DNA of 64,000 bases from CAKRJP01 sp963634745 (GTDB taxonomy: Bacteria; Bacillota; Clostridia; Lachnospirales; Lachnospiraceae). Location of the stretch: contig CAVHCX010000009.1 of assembly GCA_963634745.1 (NCBI GenBank), positions 36,537 through 100,536 on the forward strand. The letters run 5' to 3'. The notes beneath the pieces are model-generated. The model saw only the letters and a program-made list of their open reading frames with translations. It ran no database searches and was not told the origin of the DNA. A program made the position numbers and the translations under genes. Shown in pieces: positions 1 to 8,217 of this stretch (position 1 is the first letter of the stretch; each line of letters opens with the position of its first letter).

Positions 1-1205
1 TGCTGGTTTTAGTACTTTTATCCATAACCGCCTATGGAGTGCACAAATATACCCTGATGGATACGACCACCTTGGATGATTCCAAACTAGAGATTTACAA
101 AAGCACCGGTAATTATACCAATATTGCCCTCTTTGGATTGGATTCCAGAGAAGGTGAATTAGACGGAGGTGTGCAGAGCGATTGTATCATGGTTGCCAGC
201 ATTAATAACAAAACCTCTGAGGTAAATATTGTTTCCATCTACCGTGATACCCTCCTAAGACAGGATGATGGTAGCTACGAGAAGGCAAATTATGCCTATA
301 ATGTCAGTGGACCCCAGGATGCCATTGCTATGCTGAATCGGAATTTAGATTTGGATATTGAAAAATATGTCAGTGTCAATTTTAATGCCTTGGCCGATGT
401 GATCGATGCCCTAGGTGGCGTGGAGATTGATCTGACAGAGGAAGAAGTATACTGGACCAACGGATATTGCACGGAGACCTCCCAGGTCGTAGGGCGAGAG
501 ACGACCCAGTTAGAGGGAGCGGGCGTGCATAACCTGGATGGTATCCAGGCAACCTCCTACTGTAGAATCCGTTATACGACGGGAGATGATTATAAGAGAA
601 CCGAGCGCCAGAGAACGGTTTTAGAGCAGGTATTTAAGAAGGCTAAGAAGGCGGATATTGCTACCTTAAATAAGATTGTAAACCAGGTATTTCCACAGGT
701 TTCCACCAACCTAACCTTGCAAAATATTTTGGGAATGGCCGCCAATGCAGCAAATTATAGCATCGGTGAGACTTCAGGATTTCCTTTCGATGTAGAAGCT
801 TCCGAAAATGTTTATGGCCATGTAGGCTCTTATGTTGTGCCGGTAGGAATGGAAGATCAGGTAAAACAGTTACATAAATTCCTATTTGCCAAGGAAGACT
901 ATGAGCCTTCCGATACGGTAAAGGGAATCAATAATGATATTATTAATCTGACCTCCATTGGCAGCGACCAATATGATGACGATGTATCGGATGAGGATAT
1001 GACAGTGACAGGCTATGATAGCTCAGGCAGTACCGATAGCTATGATAGCGGGGACTACGGCTATGACACCGGTGGAAGTTATGGCTATGATAGCAGCGGA
1101 AGCTATGGTTATGACAGCAGCGGAGATTATGGTTATGATAACAGCGGAAATTATGGCTATGATAGCAGTGGAAGCGGCTATGATACATCGGGTAATTACT
1201 ATTAA
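1..1205 (+). CDS. LCP (LytR-CpsA-Psr) family protein, 5'-truncated by window edge
   Basis: Probable ligase that transfers lipid-linked wall polymer onto peptidoglycan outside the membrane. The reading frame is open from base 3 and starts inside a hydrophobic segment (LVLVLLSITAYG), so the true start and cytoplasmic end lie left of the window. The LCP core follows: LFGLDSREG, the QSDCIMVAS strand, SIYRDTLL and IRYTTGDDYKRTERQR, which hold the conserved Asp and Arg residues that bind the pyrophosphate head. The last 64 residues or so (bases 1011-1202) are a repeat of YGYDSSGS octads ending in NYY. The core closely resembles the LCP protein at 2250-3668, so the two are likely tandem duplicates separated by a glycosyltransferase gene. 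Which polymer it attaches cannot be told. Confidence 0.92.
   Translation, partial: LVLVLLSITAYGVHKYTLMDTTTLDDSKLEIYKSTGNYTNIALFGLDSREGELDGGVQSDCIMVASINNKTSEVNIVSIYRDTLLRQDDGSYEKANYAYNVSGPQDAIAMLNRNLDLDIEKYVSVNFNALADVIDALGGVEIDLTEEEVYWTNGYCTETSQVVGRETTQLEGAGVHNLDGIQATSYCRIRYTTGDDYKRTERQRTVLEQVFKKAKKADIATLNKIVNQVFPQVSTNLTLQNILGMAANAANYSIGETSGFPFDVEASENVYGHVGSYVVPVGMEDQVKQLHKFLFAKEDYEPSDTVKGINNDIINLTSIGSDQYDDDVSDEDMTVTGYDSSGSTDSYDSGDYGYDTGGSYGYDSSGSYGYDSSGDYGYDNSGNYGYDSSGSGYDTSGNYY
1011..1202 (+). repeat. Tyr-rich octad repeat encoding the LCP C-terminal tail
   Basis: A 24-base in-frame repeat, with about five full units of the form YGYD(S/T/N)(S/G)G(S/D/N) after a degenerate start. Third-codon-position changes (GGC/GGT, AGC/AGT/AAC) show protein-level selection or drift between units. 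The same octad appears in the PBP tail at 33400-33573. Confidence 0.85.
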
Positions 1206-1234
1206 TATGGACAAGTAATAAGGATAAAGATTTC

Positions 1235-2155
1235 ATGACGGTAGATATCATTATTCCGGTATATAAGCCGGATGAAAAATTGCTATCTCTTGTAGAACGT
1301 TTACAGAAACAGGACTACGAGATTGAGACCATTCGTATCATAAATACGAAGTCGAATTTGCCTTTGCCGATGATTCCTATGGGGCCCTACCCAGTAGAGA
1401 TCCTAGAGATCGAGGCGGCAGATTTTGATCATGGAGCGACGAGAAATGTGGGAGCCAGGCGTTCCAATGCGGACTTGCTCCTTTTTATGACCCAGGATGC
1501 AGTTCCTGCAGACATTCACCTGGTTTCTTCCTTTGTGCAGGTGTTTAAAAAGTATCAAGATCTCAATATTGCCTACGGAAGACAGCTCCCCAATCAGGAC
1601 TGCAATGTGGTGGAGCGCTTTACCAGACGCTTTAACTATCCGGAGGAGAGTAGGATTAAATCTATACAGGATTTAGAAACCATGGGAATCAAAACCTTTT
1701 TCTTTTCCGATGTTTGTGGTGCATACAGAAGAAGGGCCTTCCTGCAAAGAGGCGGATTTGATGCGCCTATTATCTTTGGAGAGGATCTGGTACATACTGC
1801 CAAGTGCGTATTAGATGGAGAGCGGGTAGCCTATGTGGCAGAGGCTAAGGTTTATCACTCCCATAATTATAACTGCCTGCAGCAGTTCCATCGTAACTTT
1901 GATGGGGGTGTCGTCCAGGCTGCATATCCGGAAATTTTTAAGGATATTCCTTCCGAGGGGGAGGGGGTTAAGCTGGTAAAAAAGACAGCGGCTTACTTGA
2001 TTCACATTGGCAAGCCTTTCCTATTGGTGGAGTTGTTTTTTCAGTCTGCTTTTAAGTATGCAGGCTTCTTCCTGGGAAAAAGATATAAGAGACTTCCGGC
2101 ATTTTTGGTGAGATGGTGCAGCTCAAATCCGGGCTATTTTGTTTCCAAAGTGTGA
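1235..2155 (+). CDS. family 2 glycosyltransferase, rhamnosyltransferase-like
   Basis: Probably adds a sugar to a lipid-linked wall or capsule polymer at the inner membrane face. The 306-residue protein opens with VDIIIPVYKPDEKL, the nucleotide-sugar strand of GT-A folds, followed by DFDHGATRNVGARRSNADLLLFMTQDA, which is typical of the RfbF/rhamnosyltransferase branch, where TQDA stands in for a DxD-like metal site. FGEDLVHTAKCVLDG is the acceptor-side motif. There is no clear membrane segment apart from a hydrophobic stretch near residue 250. The ATG follows AAGGATAAAG and lies 29 bases after the first LCP gene, so the genes are likely co-transcribed. The LCP neighbours support a role in making the polymer that LCP proteins attach. 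The exact sugar is unknown. Confidence 0.85.
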   Translation: MTVDIIIPVYKPDEKLLSLVERLQKQDYEIETIRIINTKSNLPLPMIPMGPYPVEILEIEAADFDHGATRNVGARRSNADLLLFMTQDAVPADIHLVSSFVQVFKKYQDLNIAYGRQLPNQDCNVVERFTRRFNYPEESRIKSIQDLETMGIKTFFFSDVCGAYRRRAFLQRGGFDAPIIFGEDLVHTAKCVLDGERVAYVAEAKVYHSHNYNCLQQFHRNFDGGVVQAAYPEIFKDIPSEGEGVKLVKKTAAYLIHIGKPFLLVELFFQSAFKYAGFFLGKRYKRLPAFLVRWCSSNPGYFVSKV

Positions 2156-2182
2156 AATCGTAGGGAGATAAGCAGGTAATTG

Positions 2183-2211
2183 TTGTTTTTTGACGAAAAA
2201 TACGATAATAT
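2183..2211 (+). promoter_or_regulatory. putative sigma-A promoter for the second LCP gene
   Basis: TTGTTT at 2183-2188, a 17-base spacer and TAATAT at 2206-2211, in the 94-base gap before the LCP start. A nearby TTGACG (2190) has no -10 at good spacing. Confidence 0.5.
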
Positions 2212-2249
2212 AACGGGTGGTTTTGAAATAAATTGGAAAGGACGTACCT

Positions 2250-3668
2250 ATGGCTAGAAGGAGAAGAAATGTACACAGAGGACGCAGACCTAAGACGGGA
2301 TTTCGCTATTGGTCTTTAGGGAAAAAGATCGGTGCGATTTTCGGAGGAACCTTAATTGCAGTCTTAGTACTTAGTATTGTGGCGGGAGCTGTGTATATCA
2401 GTGGAAAAATGGAACGCTTAGATACGCAGAAATTAGATACCAGTGCCCTGGAAATTAATAGCGAAGTGGCTAGAAAAGAAGGTTATTTAAATGTTGCCTT
2501 GTTTGGAGTAGACAGCCGTGAGGGTAATCTTACAGCCGGAGATTCCAGAAGTGACACGATTATGGTGGCAAGCTTAAATCAGGCCACAGGAGAAGTGAAA
2601 TTGGTATCTGTTTACCGTGATACCTTGCTTCAGCAGGATGACGGGACCTATAATAAGGCCAACGCAGCCTATTCTTTCGGTGGACCGGAAGAGGCCATTG
2701 CTATGTTAAATAAGAATCTGGATCTTGATATTACCCATTATGTTACCGTAGATTTTAATGCCCTTGTAGATGTAATTGATGATCTTGGGGGTGTGGAACT
2801 GGATCTTACAGAGGAAGAGGTTTATTGGACCAACGGATATTGTAATGAGACCTCCAAGGTAACCGGTCATCCGATGAATCTTTTGGAGAATCCGGGAAAA
2901 CAGGTCCTAAATGGTGTACAGGCTACTTCTTATTGTAGAATCCGTTATACCACAGGAGATGACTATAGAAGAACAGAGCGTCAAAGAACAGTATTAGAAC
3001 AGATCGCAAAAAAAGCTCAGCAGGCAAATCTTTCTACTATTAATAAAATTATCAATGACGTCTTTGATGAAATCAGTACCAACTTTACCTTGGCTGAAAT
3101 GCTAAGTTATGCGAAGGGATTTACCACTTACAGTATGGGTGAGACATCCGGATTCCCATTTGATGTGACTTCCGATACTCTTGGAGATATCGGTAGCTGC
3201 GTAATTCCTGTTGACCTGGCAGACAATGTAAAACAGCTGCATACATTTTTATATGGAGAAGATTCTGAATATTCCGTTTCTTCTACTGTGCAGACCATCA
3301 GCGATGAAATTGATAATCAGACGAGCCTGACTTATGGGGAGAGTTCCGGGGAGTATTCCGATGGAACATCTACCGATACGACCTATGATACTTCGGGCAC
3401 TTATTATGATACTTCTTCCGGCTATAATTCGACCGGAACTTATGATAGTACGGGATCAGCCGGAACTAGCTATGATAACTCGGCTAGCAATGATAACACC
3501 GGGGGCACGGGAACCTATGATACTTCCGGAACAAATTCCGGAACTGGTTCTGCAACCTATGACACTTCCGGGGGCACCGGCGGGACCTATGATAATACAG
3601 GAACTTATGACAGCACCGGAGGAGTGACAGGGGGAGATACATCTTCCACAGGGACTACAGGATATTAA
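2250..3668 (+). CDS. LCP (LytR-CpsA-Psr) family protein with Tyr/Thr/Ser/Gly-rich tail
   Basis: Complete paralogue of the first gene, 472 residues. An Arg/Lys-rich cytoplasmic end (residues 1-28) precedes one membrane helix (about 31-52, IGAIFGGTLIAVLVLSIVAG), giving a type II orientation with the catalytic domain outside. LCP motifs are LFGVDSREGN, SRSDTIMVAS, SVYRDTLL and IRYTTGDDYRRTERQR. LCP enzymes move wall teichoic acid-like or capsule polymers from undecaprenyl pyrophosphate to peptidoglycan. From about residue 360 the chain becomes a low-complexity tail of irregular TYDTSG, TYDSTG and GTGT units that ends TTGY. Start ATG follows GGAAAGGA. The cohesin-like gene begins 14 bases after its stop, so they share a transcript. 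Confidence 0.93.
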   Translation: MARRRRNVHRGRRPKTGFRYWSLGKKIGAIFGGTLIAVLVLSIVAGAVYISGKMERLDTQKLDTSALEINSEVARKEGYLNVALFGVDSREGNLTAGDSRSDTIMVASLNQATGEVKLVSVYRDTLLQQDDGTYNKANAAYSFGGPEEAIAMLNKNLDLDITHYVTVDFNALVDVIDDLGGVELDLTEEEVYWTNGYCNETSKVTGHPMNLLENPGKQVLNGVQATSYCRIRYTTGDDYRRTERQRTVLEQIAKKAQQANLSTINKIINDVFDEISTNFTLAEMLSYAKGFTTYSMGETSGFPFDVTSDTLGDIGSCVIPVDLADNVKQLHTFLYGEDSEYSVSSTVQTISDEIDNQTSLTYGESSGEYSDGTSTDTTYDTSGTYYDTSSGYNSTGTYDSTGSAGTSYDNSASNDNTGGTGTYDTSGTNSGTGSATYDTSGGTGGTYDNTGTYDSTGGVTGGDTSSTGTTGY

Positions 3669-3682
3669 GAGAGGAAGAAAAA

Positions 3683-5248
3683 ATGAAAGGTTTAAAGAGA
3701 GCATTCGCAGGCCTAGTATGCGGCGTAAGCTTGCTGGCTGCACTTCCTGTACAGGTTTTTGCAGCAGATGGGTCTATTGCATTTTCAGATCCGGAGACAG
3801 CAGTAGGCGATAATTTTGATGTAAAGGTGGCAGTAGATACCACTTCTGAGAATATTGGAAGTGTGGAGCTTACCATTAACTATGATAGCAACTATTTAAG
3901 ATATGATTCCGGAGACAGCGGTGTTACAAAGGAATCTGACGGAACCTTGAAATATGTAGGTACCGGAGGAAGCACAGAAGAAAAATTTGTAATCACTTTT
4001 CAGGCACTGCAGCAGGGAAGCTCTCAGATTAGCCTGGCTTCCTACAATGTAACCGGAAGTAGTTCTGGGGCAGCCCTTTCCTTGGAAGAGGGAAGCGGAG
4101 CAGTTACCATTGCAGAGGGAGATGCTTCTAAGATCACCACAGAATCTTCATCCTCAGCCAGCAAGGCGACGGACGGAGATGGGGTTGAGATTACCATCGA
4201 CGGAGAAAAGTATACCCTTTCCAGTGAATTTGCAGACAATGACATTCCGACCGGATTTTCTGTAGCCAATGTTCAATATGAAGGGGCTCAGCGGACTATG
4301 GTTGCCAATGAAGGCGCAACTGTATACCTGGCATATTTATTTAATTCCGAGGGAATCGGCGATTTCTATTATTTCAACAGTGAGGATGCAACCTTCTCAA
4401 AATGTGCACAGATTGCTATTTCCAGTGATACCAACATTATCGTATACAATGCCAGTGGAATCAGCGTGCCGGATAATTATAAGTCAACAACCCTGACCCT
4501 TGATGGAAAGGAATTTTCCATTTGGCAGGATCCCAATGAGGCAGACTATTATCTGCTCTATGCTGTAGGAAAAGACGGAACCAAAGGTTTCTACCGTTAT
4601 GATTCCAGCCAGGGAACCTACCAGCGTTTTGATCCTACCGATACAGCAAGTGCCAGCACTTCCGGTGATAAGTCCAAGGGAAAAGCCTCAGGCATCCTTG
4701 GAAAGATCAAGAATGTTGTAAATAGTTACTTCACAGCCATCTTTGTGATTGTGACTGTACTTTTTGTTTTAATCCTGATTCGCCTTATTGTTGTAAGAGT
4801 CAAACTTCGCAACAGAGATATCGAGTTGGATGACATCTACGACCAATACGGAATCGATATGGATGAAGAGGAAGAACCGGCGCCAAAGAAAAAGAAAAAA
4901 GACAAAAAAGAGAAAAAGGGCAAGAAGGCAAAGCTTGATGATACAGCTGACGGACCGGCAGTCAGAAAGCCACAAAAGACCGCCCAGTTTGAGTTCACAG
5001 AAGACTTCGGAGAATTGGACTATGAGGACGATTTTGAAGAAGACGACTATGAAGAAGATGATTACGATGACGACGTAGACTACTATGAAGAAGAGGAAGA
5101 CTACGACGATTACGAAGACGAGGAAGACGAGGATGAGGATGAAGGAATCATCGACGACTTAGATGATCTTCTCGAGGAAAAACCGAAAAAGAAACGTGGT
5201 CATATTGAAGATGACGATACTTTCAAAATTGACTTTGTAGATTTATAA
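3683..5248 (+). CDS. secreted, membrane-anchored cohesin-like domain protein with hyper-charged cytoplasmic tail
   Basis: Function unknown. The 521-residue protein has a signal peptide (AFAGLVCGVSLLAALPVQVFA, cut near residue 28). Next is a beta-rich domain at about 30-145 that resembles cohesin domains: FSDPETAVGDNFDVKVAV, then VGSVELTINYDS-like and EKFVITFQAL strands. A second extracellular region follows at about 168-315, then a membrane helix at about 348-370 (AIFVIVTVLFVLILIRLIVV). The cytoplasmic part starts with Arg/Lys, has a poly-Lys block near residue 405-425, then about 60 residues almost wholly Asp, Glu and Tyr, and ends in DFVDL. Cohesins normally bind dockerins; no dockerin is visible in this window. 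The gene is 14 bases after the LCP gene, with GAGGAAG as ribosome site. The topology is clear, the cohesin call moderate. Confidence 0.75.
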   Translation: MKGLKRAFAGLVCGVSLLAALPVQVFAADGSIAFSDPETAVGDNFDVKVAVDTTSENIGSVELTINYDSNYLRYDSGDSGVTKESDGTLKYVGTGGSTEEKFVITFQALQQGSSQISLASYNVTGSSSGAALSLEEGSGAVTIAEGDASKITTESSSSASKATDGDGVEITIDGEKYTLSSEFADNDIPTGFSVANVQYEGAQRTMVANEGATVYLAYLFNSEGIGDFYYFNSEDATFSKCAQIAISSDTNIIVYNASGISVPDNYKSTTLTLDGKEFSIWQDPNEADYYLLYAVGKDGTKGFYRYDSSQGTYQRFDPTDTASASTSGDKSKGKASGILGKIKNVVNSYFTAIFVIVTVLFVLILIRLIVVRVKLRNRDIELDDIYDQYGIDMDEEEEPAPKKKKKDKKEKKGKKAKLDDTADGPAVRKPQKTAQFEFTEDFGELDYEDDFEEDDYEEDDYDDDVDYYEEEEDYDDYEDEEDEDEDEGIIDDLDDLLEEKPKKKRGHIEDDDTFKIDFVDL

Positions 5249-5259
5249 GAGTAAATGAT

Positions 5260-5294
5260 GAGGGGACTGTCGCAGGAAGCGGCAGTCCTCTTTT
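5260..5294 (+). terminator. rho-independent terminator after the cohesin-like gene
   Basis: Inverted repeat GAGGGGACTGTCGC / GCGGCAGTCCTC with an AGGAA loop, followed by TTTT. It closes the LCP operon just before prmA. Confidence 0.7.
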
Positions 5295-5309
5295 GAAGGA
5301 GAATGACAT

Positions 5310-6263
5310 ATGAAGTGGAATCAATTTCGATTAAAGACAACAACGCAGGCAGAAGACATAGTCAGCAGTATGCTGGCAGATCTTGGTATTGAAGGGGTGC
5401 AGATCGAGGATAGAGTGCCTTTGACCCAGACAGACAAGGAACAGATGTTTGTGGATATTTTGCCGGATATCCCAGAGGATGATGGGGTGGCCTACCTGAC
5501 CTTCTATCTGGATCCGGAGCTGGATGCAGGAGCCATGCTTCTTCAGGTGCGAGAGGAACTGGAAGCTATGAGATCCTATGTGGACGTAGGAGAGTGCAGC
5601 ATTGAAGAGTCCGAGACAGAAGACCTTGACTGGGTGAATAACTGGAAGAAATATTTCCATCAATTCTACATTGATGATATCCTGGTGATTCCATCCTGGG
5701 AGCAGGTGGAGGCCAAGGACAGCGACAAGATGGTAATCCACATTGATCCGGGAACTGCCTTTGGAACCGGAATGCACGAGACGACACAGCTTTGTATCCG
5801 TCAATTGAAAAAATATGTAAAGCCCGGAATGGAGATCTTGGACGTAGGATGCGGAAGCGGAATTCTTGGCATGCTGGCCTTGAAATTTGGGGCAGGTCAC
5901 TCCGTAGGAACCGATCTTGATCCATGCGCCATCGATGCCACTCATGAGAATATGGAAGTCAATGGAATTCAAAAAGGCCAGTACGAGGTTATGATCGGAA
6001 ATATCATAGACGATAAAAAGGTTCAAGACCAGGTAGGATATGAGAAGTATGATATCGTGGCAGCCAATATCTTAGCCGATGTTTTGGTGCCTCTTACACC
6101 GGTGGTTTTAAATCACATGAAGTCCGGAGCAATTTATATAACCAGTGGAATTATAGAAGAAAAAGAAGAGACAGTGGTGGAAGCTGTGAAGGCTTCCGGA
6201 ATGGAAGTTTTGGAGGTTCACCATCAGGGAGAATGGGTTTCAGTCACTGCCAGAAAGAATTAG
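5310..6263 (+). CDS. prmA: ribosomal protein L11 methyltransferase
   Basis: Trimethylates lysines and the N-terminus of ribosomal protein L11 with S-adenosylmethionine. The 317-residue length is usual. An N-terminal substrate-recognition part (residues 1 to about 110) precedes the class I methyltransferase domain. HIDPGTAFGTGMHETT (near 145) and ILDVGCGSGILG (near 175) form the SAM pocket, and ANILADVL (near 252) is the NxL/A catalytic loop of the family. The ATG follows GAAGGAGAA. It leads a run with rsmE (9-base gap), a cysteine desulfurase and thiI, all acting on ribosome or tRNA modification. Confidence 0.97.
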   Translation: MKWNQFRLKTTTQAEDIVSSMLADLGIEGVQIEDRVPLTQTDKEQMFVDILPDIPEDDGVAYLTFYLDPELDAGAMLLQVREELEAMRSYVDVGECSIEESETEDLDWVNNWKKYFHQFYIDDILVIPSWEQVEAKDSDKMVIHIDPGTAFGTGMHETTQLCIRQLKKYVKPGMEILDVGCGSGILGMLALKFGAGHSVGTDLDPCAIDATHENMEVNGIQKGQYEVMIGNIIDDKKVQDQVGYEKYDIVAANILADVLVPLTPVVLNHMKSGAIYITSGIIEEKEETVVEAVKASGMEVLEVHHQGEWVSVTARKN

Positions 6264-6272
6264 GAGCAAGAA

Positions 6273-7010
6273 ATGCAGCATTTTTTTGTAACACCTGATC
6301 AGGTGCAGGATGATACCATTACCATCACAGGTTCTGATGTCAACCATATGAAGAATGTCCTTAGGATGCATATCGGAGAAGAAGTTACCATTAACGATGG
6401 CAATAATATCAGCTATTTGTGCACAGTGGAAAGCTTTAAAGAAGATTTAGCCCTGCTTCATATAGAAGAACAACACATGACAGATACAGAGTTATCCTCC
6501 CATATCTATCTCTTCCAGGGTCTTCCAAAGCAGGATAAAATGGAACTGATTGTTCAGAAGGCAGTAGAGCTTGGCGTTTATGAGGTCGTGCCGGTAGCTA
6601 CCAAGCGGGCAGTGGTAAAGCTGGATGAAAAGAAGGCTTTAAAGAAGGTTGCCAGATGGCAGCAAATCGCAGAGAGTGCGGCGAAGCAGGCCGCAAGAGG
6701 CTATATTCCAAGGGTACATGAGCTGATGAGCTATAAGGAGGCCCTTTCCTACGCAGAAGCCCTGGACCTGGTACTGATTCCCTATGAGCTGGCAGAGGGG
6801 ATGAAGGAAACCAAGGAGATTATAGAAAAGATTCTTCCGGGGCAATCCATCGGTATTTTTATTGGACCGGAAGGGGGCTTTGAAGTGGAAGAGGTGGAAG
6901 ATGCGATTTCTATGGGAGCGAAATCGATCACCCTGGGAAAACGGATCCTCCGAACAGAGACGGCCGGACTTACTACGCTGTCTGTTTTGATGTTTCATTT
7001 GGAGCAATGA
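6273..7010 (+). CDS. rsmE: 16S rRNA (uracil(1498)-N(3))-methyltransferase
   Basis: Methylates N3 of U1498 in 16S rRNA in the cytoplasm. The 245-residue protein has the N-terminal PUA-like half (MQHFFVTPDQ...HMKNVLRMHIGE) and a SPOUT-type C-terminal half with GPEGGFEVEEV (near 198) and LGKRILRTETA (near 221), which form the trefoil-knot SAM site. It is usually found beside prmA, as here. The ATG is nine bases after prmA with GGAGCAAG upstream. Confidence 0.97.
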   Translation: MQHFFVTPDQVQDDTITITGSDVNHMKNVLRMHIGEEVTINDGNNISYLCTVESFKEDLALLHIEEQHMTDTELSSHIYLFQGLPKQDKMELIVQKAVELGVYEVVPVATKRAVVKLDEKKALKKVARWQQIAESAAKQAARGYIPRVHELMSYKEALSYAEALDLVLIPYELAEGMKETKEIIEKILPGQSIGIFIGPEGGFEVEEVEDAISMGAKSITLGKRILRTETAGLTTLSVLMFHLEQ

Positions 7011-7039
7011 GAGTAAAAATATAGATGTGGAGTTAGATC

Positions 7040-8200
7040 ATGAAGGAAATCTATTTAGATAATTCTGCCACGACCAAGGCCTATGAAGAGGTGGGAGACC
7101 TGGTAAAAAAGCTTATGTGCCGGGACTATGGAAATCCCTCTTCCTTGCATATGAAGGGCGTGGAGGCAGAAAACTATATTAAAAAAGCAAAGGAGATCTT
7201 TGCCAAGATTTTAAAAGTTCAGGAGAAAGAGATTTATTTTACTTCCGGAGGAACAGAAAGTGACAATCTTGCCCTGATTGGAGCTGCCAGAGCTAATAAA
7301 AGGGCCGGTAAGCATTTGATCACTTCCTCTATAGAGCACCCGGCCATCTTAAATACCATGGCCTACTTAGAAGAGGAAGAAGGATATAGAGTGACCTATC
7401 TTCCTGTGGATGAGACGGGACGGATTTCTTTGGAAGCCTTAAAGGATGCCCTCTGTGCGGACACGATCCTTGTATCTATCATGTATGTGAACAACGAGAT
7501 CGGTTCGGTGCAGCCCATCGAGGAAGCAGCGCGTATTGTGAAAGGATACAATCCAAAGATCCTTTTCCATGTAGATGCGGTCCAGGGATTTGGTAAATAT
7601 AAGATTCATCCAAAGAAACTGGGGGTGGACATGGTATCCATAAGCGGTCACAAGATCCACGGACCTAAGGGAACCGGAGTTTTGTATATTGGAGATAAAG
7701 TGAAAATAAAGCCCATAATCTTTGGCGGGGAGCAACAGAAGAATATCCGGTCCGGAACGGAAAATGTTCCGGGAATTGCAGGGATCGGTTTGGCTGCAGA
7801 CCTAATCTATAAGGATTTTGATGCAAAGATCCGTAAGATGCGGGACCTGAAAAATCATTTTCTGGAGGGTCTTGAAAAAATCCCGCAGACGAAAATCCAT
7901 GGTCTGAGTGATGATTCTTCGGCCCCCCATATTATCAGCGTGGGATTTGCCGGAGTTCGAAGCGAGGTTTTGCTTCATTCCTTGGAGGATAAGGGGATTT
8001 ATGTGTCTTCCGGGTCCGCCTGTGCCTCCAACCATCCGGGCATCAGCGGAGTTTTAAAGGGAATCGGAACCGAAAGAGAATACCTAGATTCTACCCTGCG
8101 CTTTAGCCTGTCAGAGTTTACTACAAGGGAAGAGATTGACGAGACTTTAGAGATTCTATATAATATTGTACCGATGCTTCGGAAATATACGAGACATTAG
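7040..8200 (+). CDS. cysteine desulfurase (NifS/IscS family), probable sulfur donor to ThiI
   Basis: PLP enzyme that takes sulfur from cysteine as an enzyme persulfide. Residues 1-386 show YLDNSATTKA, GGTESDNLAL, the PLP lysine in SGHKIHGPKG (K205) and the sulfur-accepting cysteine in SSGSACASN (C328). The gene sits 17 bases before thiI, the same arrangement as nifZ-thiI in Bacillus. I infer that it feeds 4-thiouridine synthesis rather than general Fe-S assembly, because no iscU or suf genes are nearby. The ATG follows a GTGGAG site 29 bases after rsmE. Confidence 0.94.
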   Translation: MKEIYLDNSATTKAYEEVGDLVKKLMCRDYGNPSSLHMKGVEAENYIKKAKEIFAKILKVQEKEIYFTSGGTESDNLALIGAARANKRAGKHLITSSIEHPAILNTMAYLEEEEGYRVTYLPVDETGRISLEALKDALCADTILVSIMYVNNEIGSVQPIEEAARIVKGYNPKILFHVDAVQGFGKYKIHPKKLGVDMVSISGHKIHGPKGTGVLYIGDKVKIKPIIFGGEQQKNIRSGTENVPGIAGIGLAADLIYKDFDAKIRKMRDLKNHFLEGLEKIPQTKIHGLSDDSSAPHIISVGFAGVRSEVLLHSLEDKGIYVSSGSACASNHPGISGVLKGIGTEREYLDSTLRFSLSEFTTREEIDETLEILYNIVPMLRKYTRH

Positions 8201-8217
8201 GTGAAGGAGAATTTTAA

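Noticed and set aside
943..1251. Antisense His/Tyr/Ser-rich frames opposite the LCP tail (and similar ones at 3456-3743, 33386-33618 and 36686-37043)
   Set aside because: Mirror images of the in-frame repeats on the plus strand; no ribosome sites, and composition is forced by the repeat.
5229..5257. TTGACT-17-TAAATG as a promoter for prmA
   Set aside because: It lies in the last codons of the cohesin-like gene and would start transcription inside the terminator hairpin.
5331..6026. Long minus-strand frame inside prmA
   Set aside because: The plus-strand frame has complete PrmA motifs; the minus frame has no recognisable motif or promoter.
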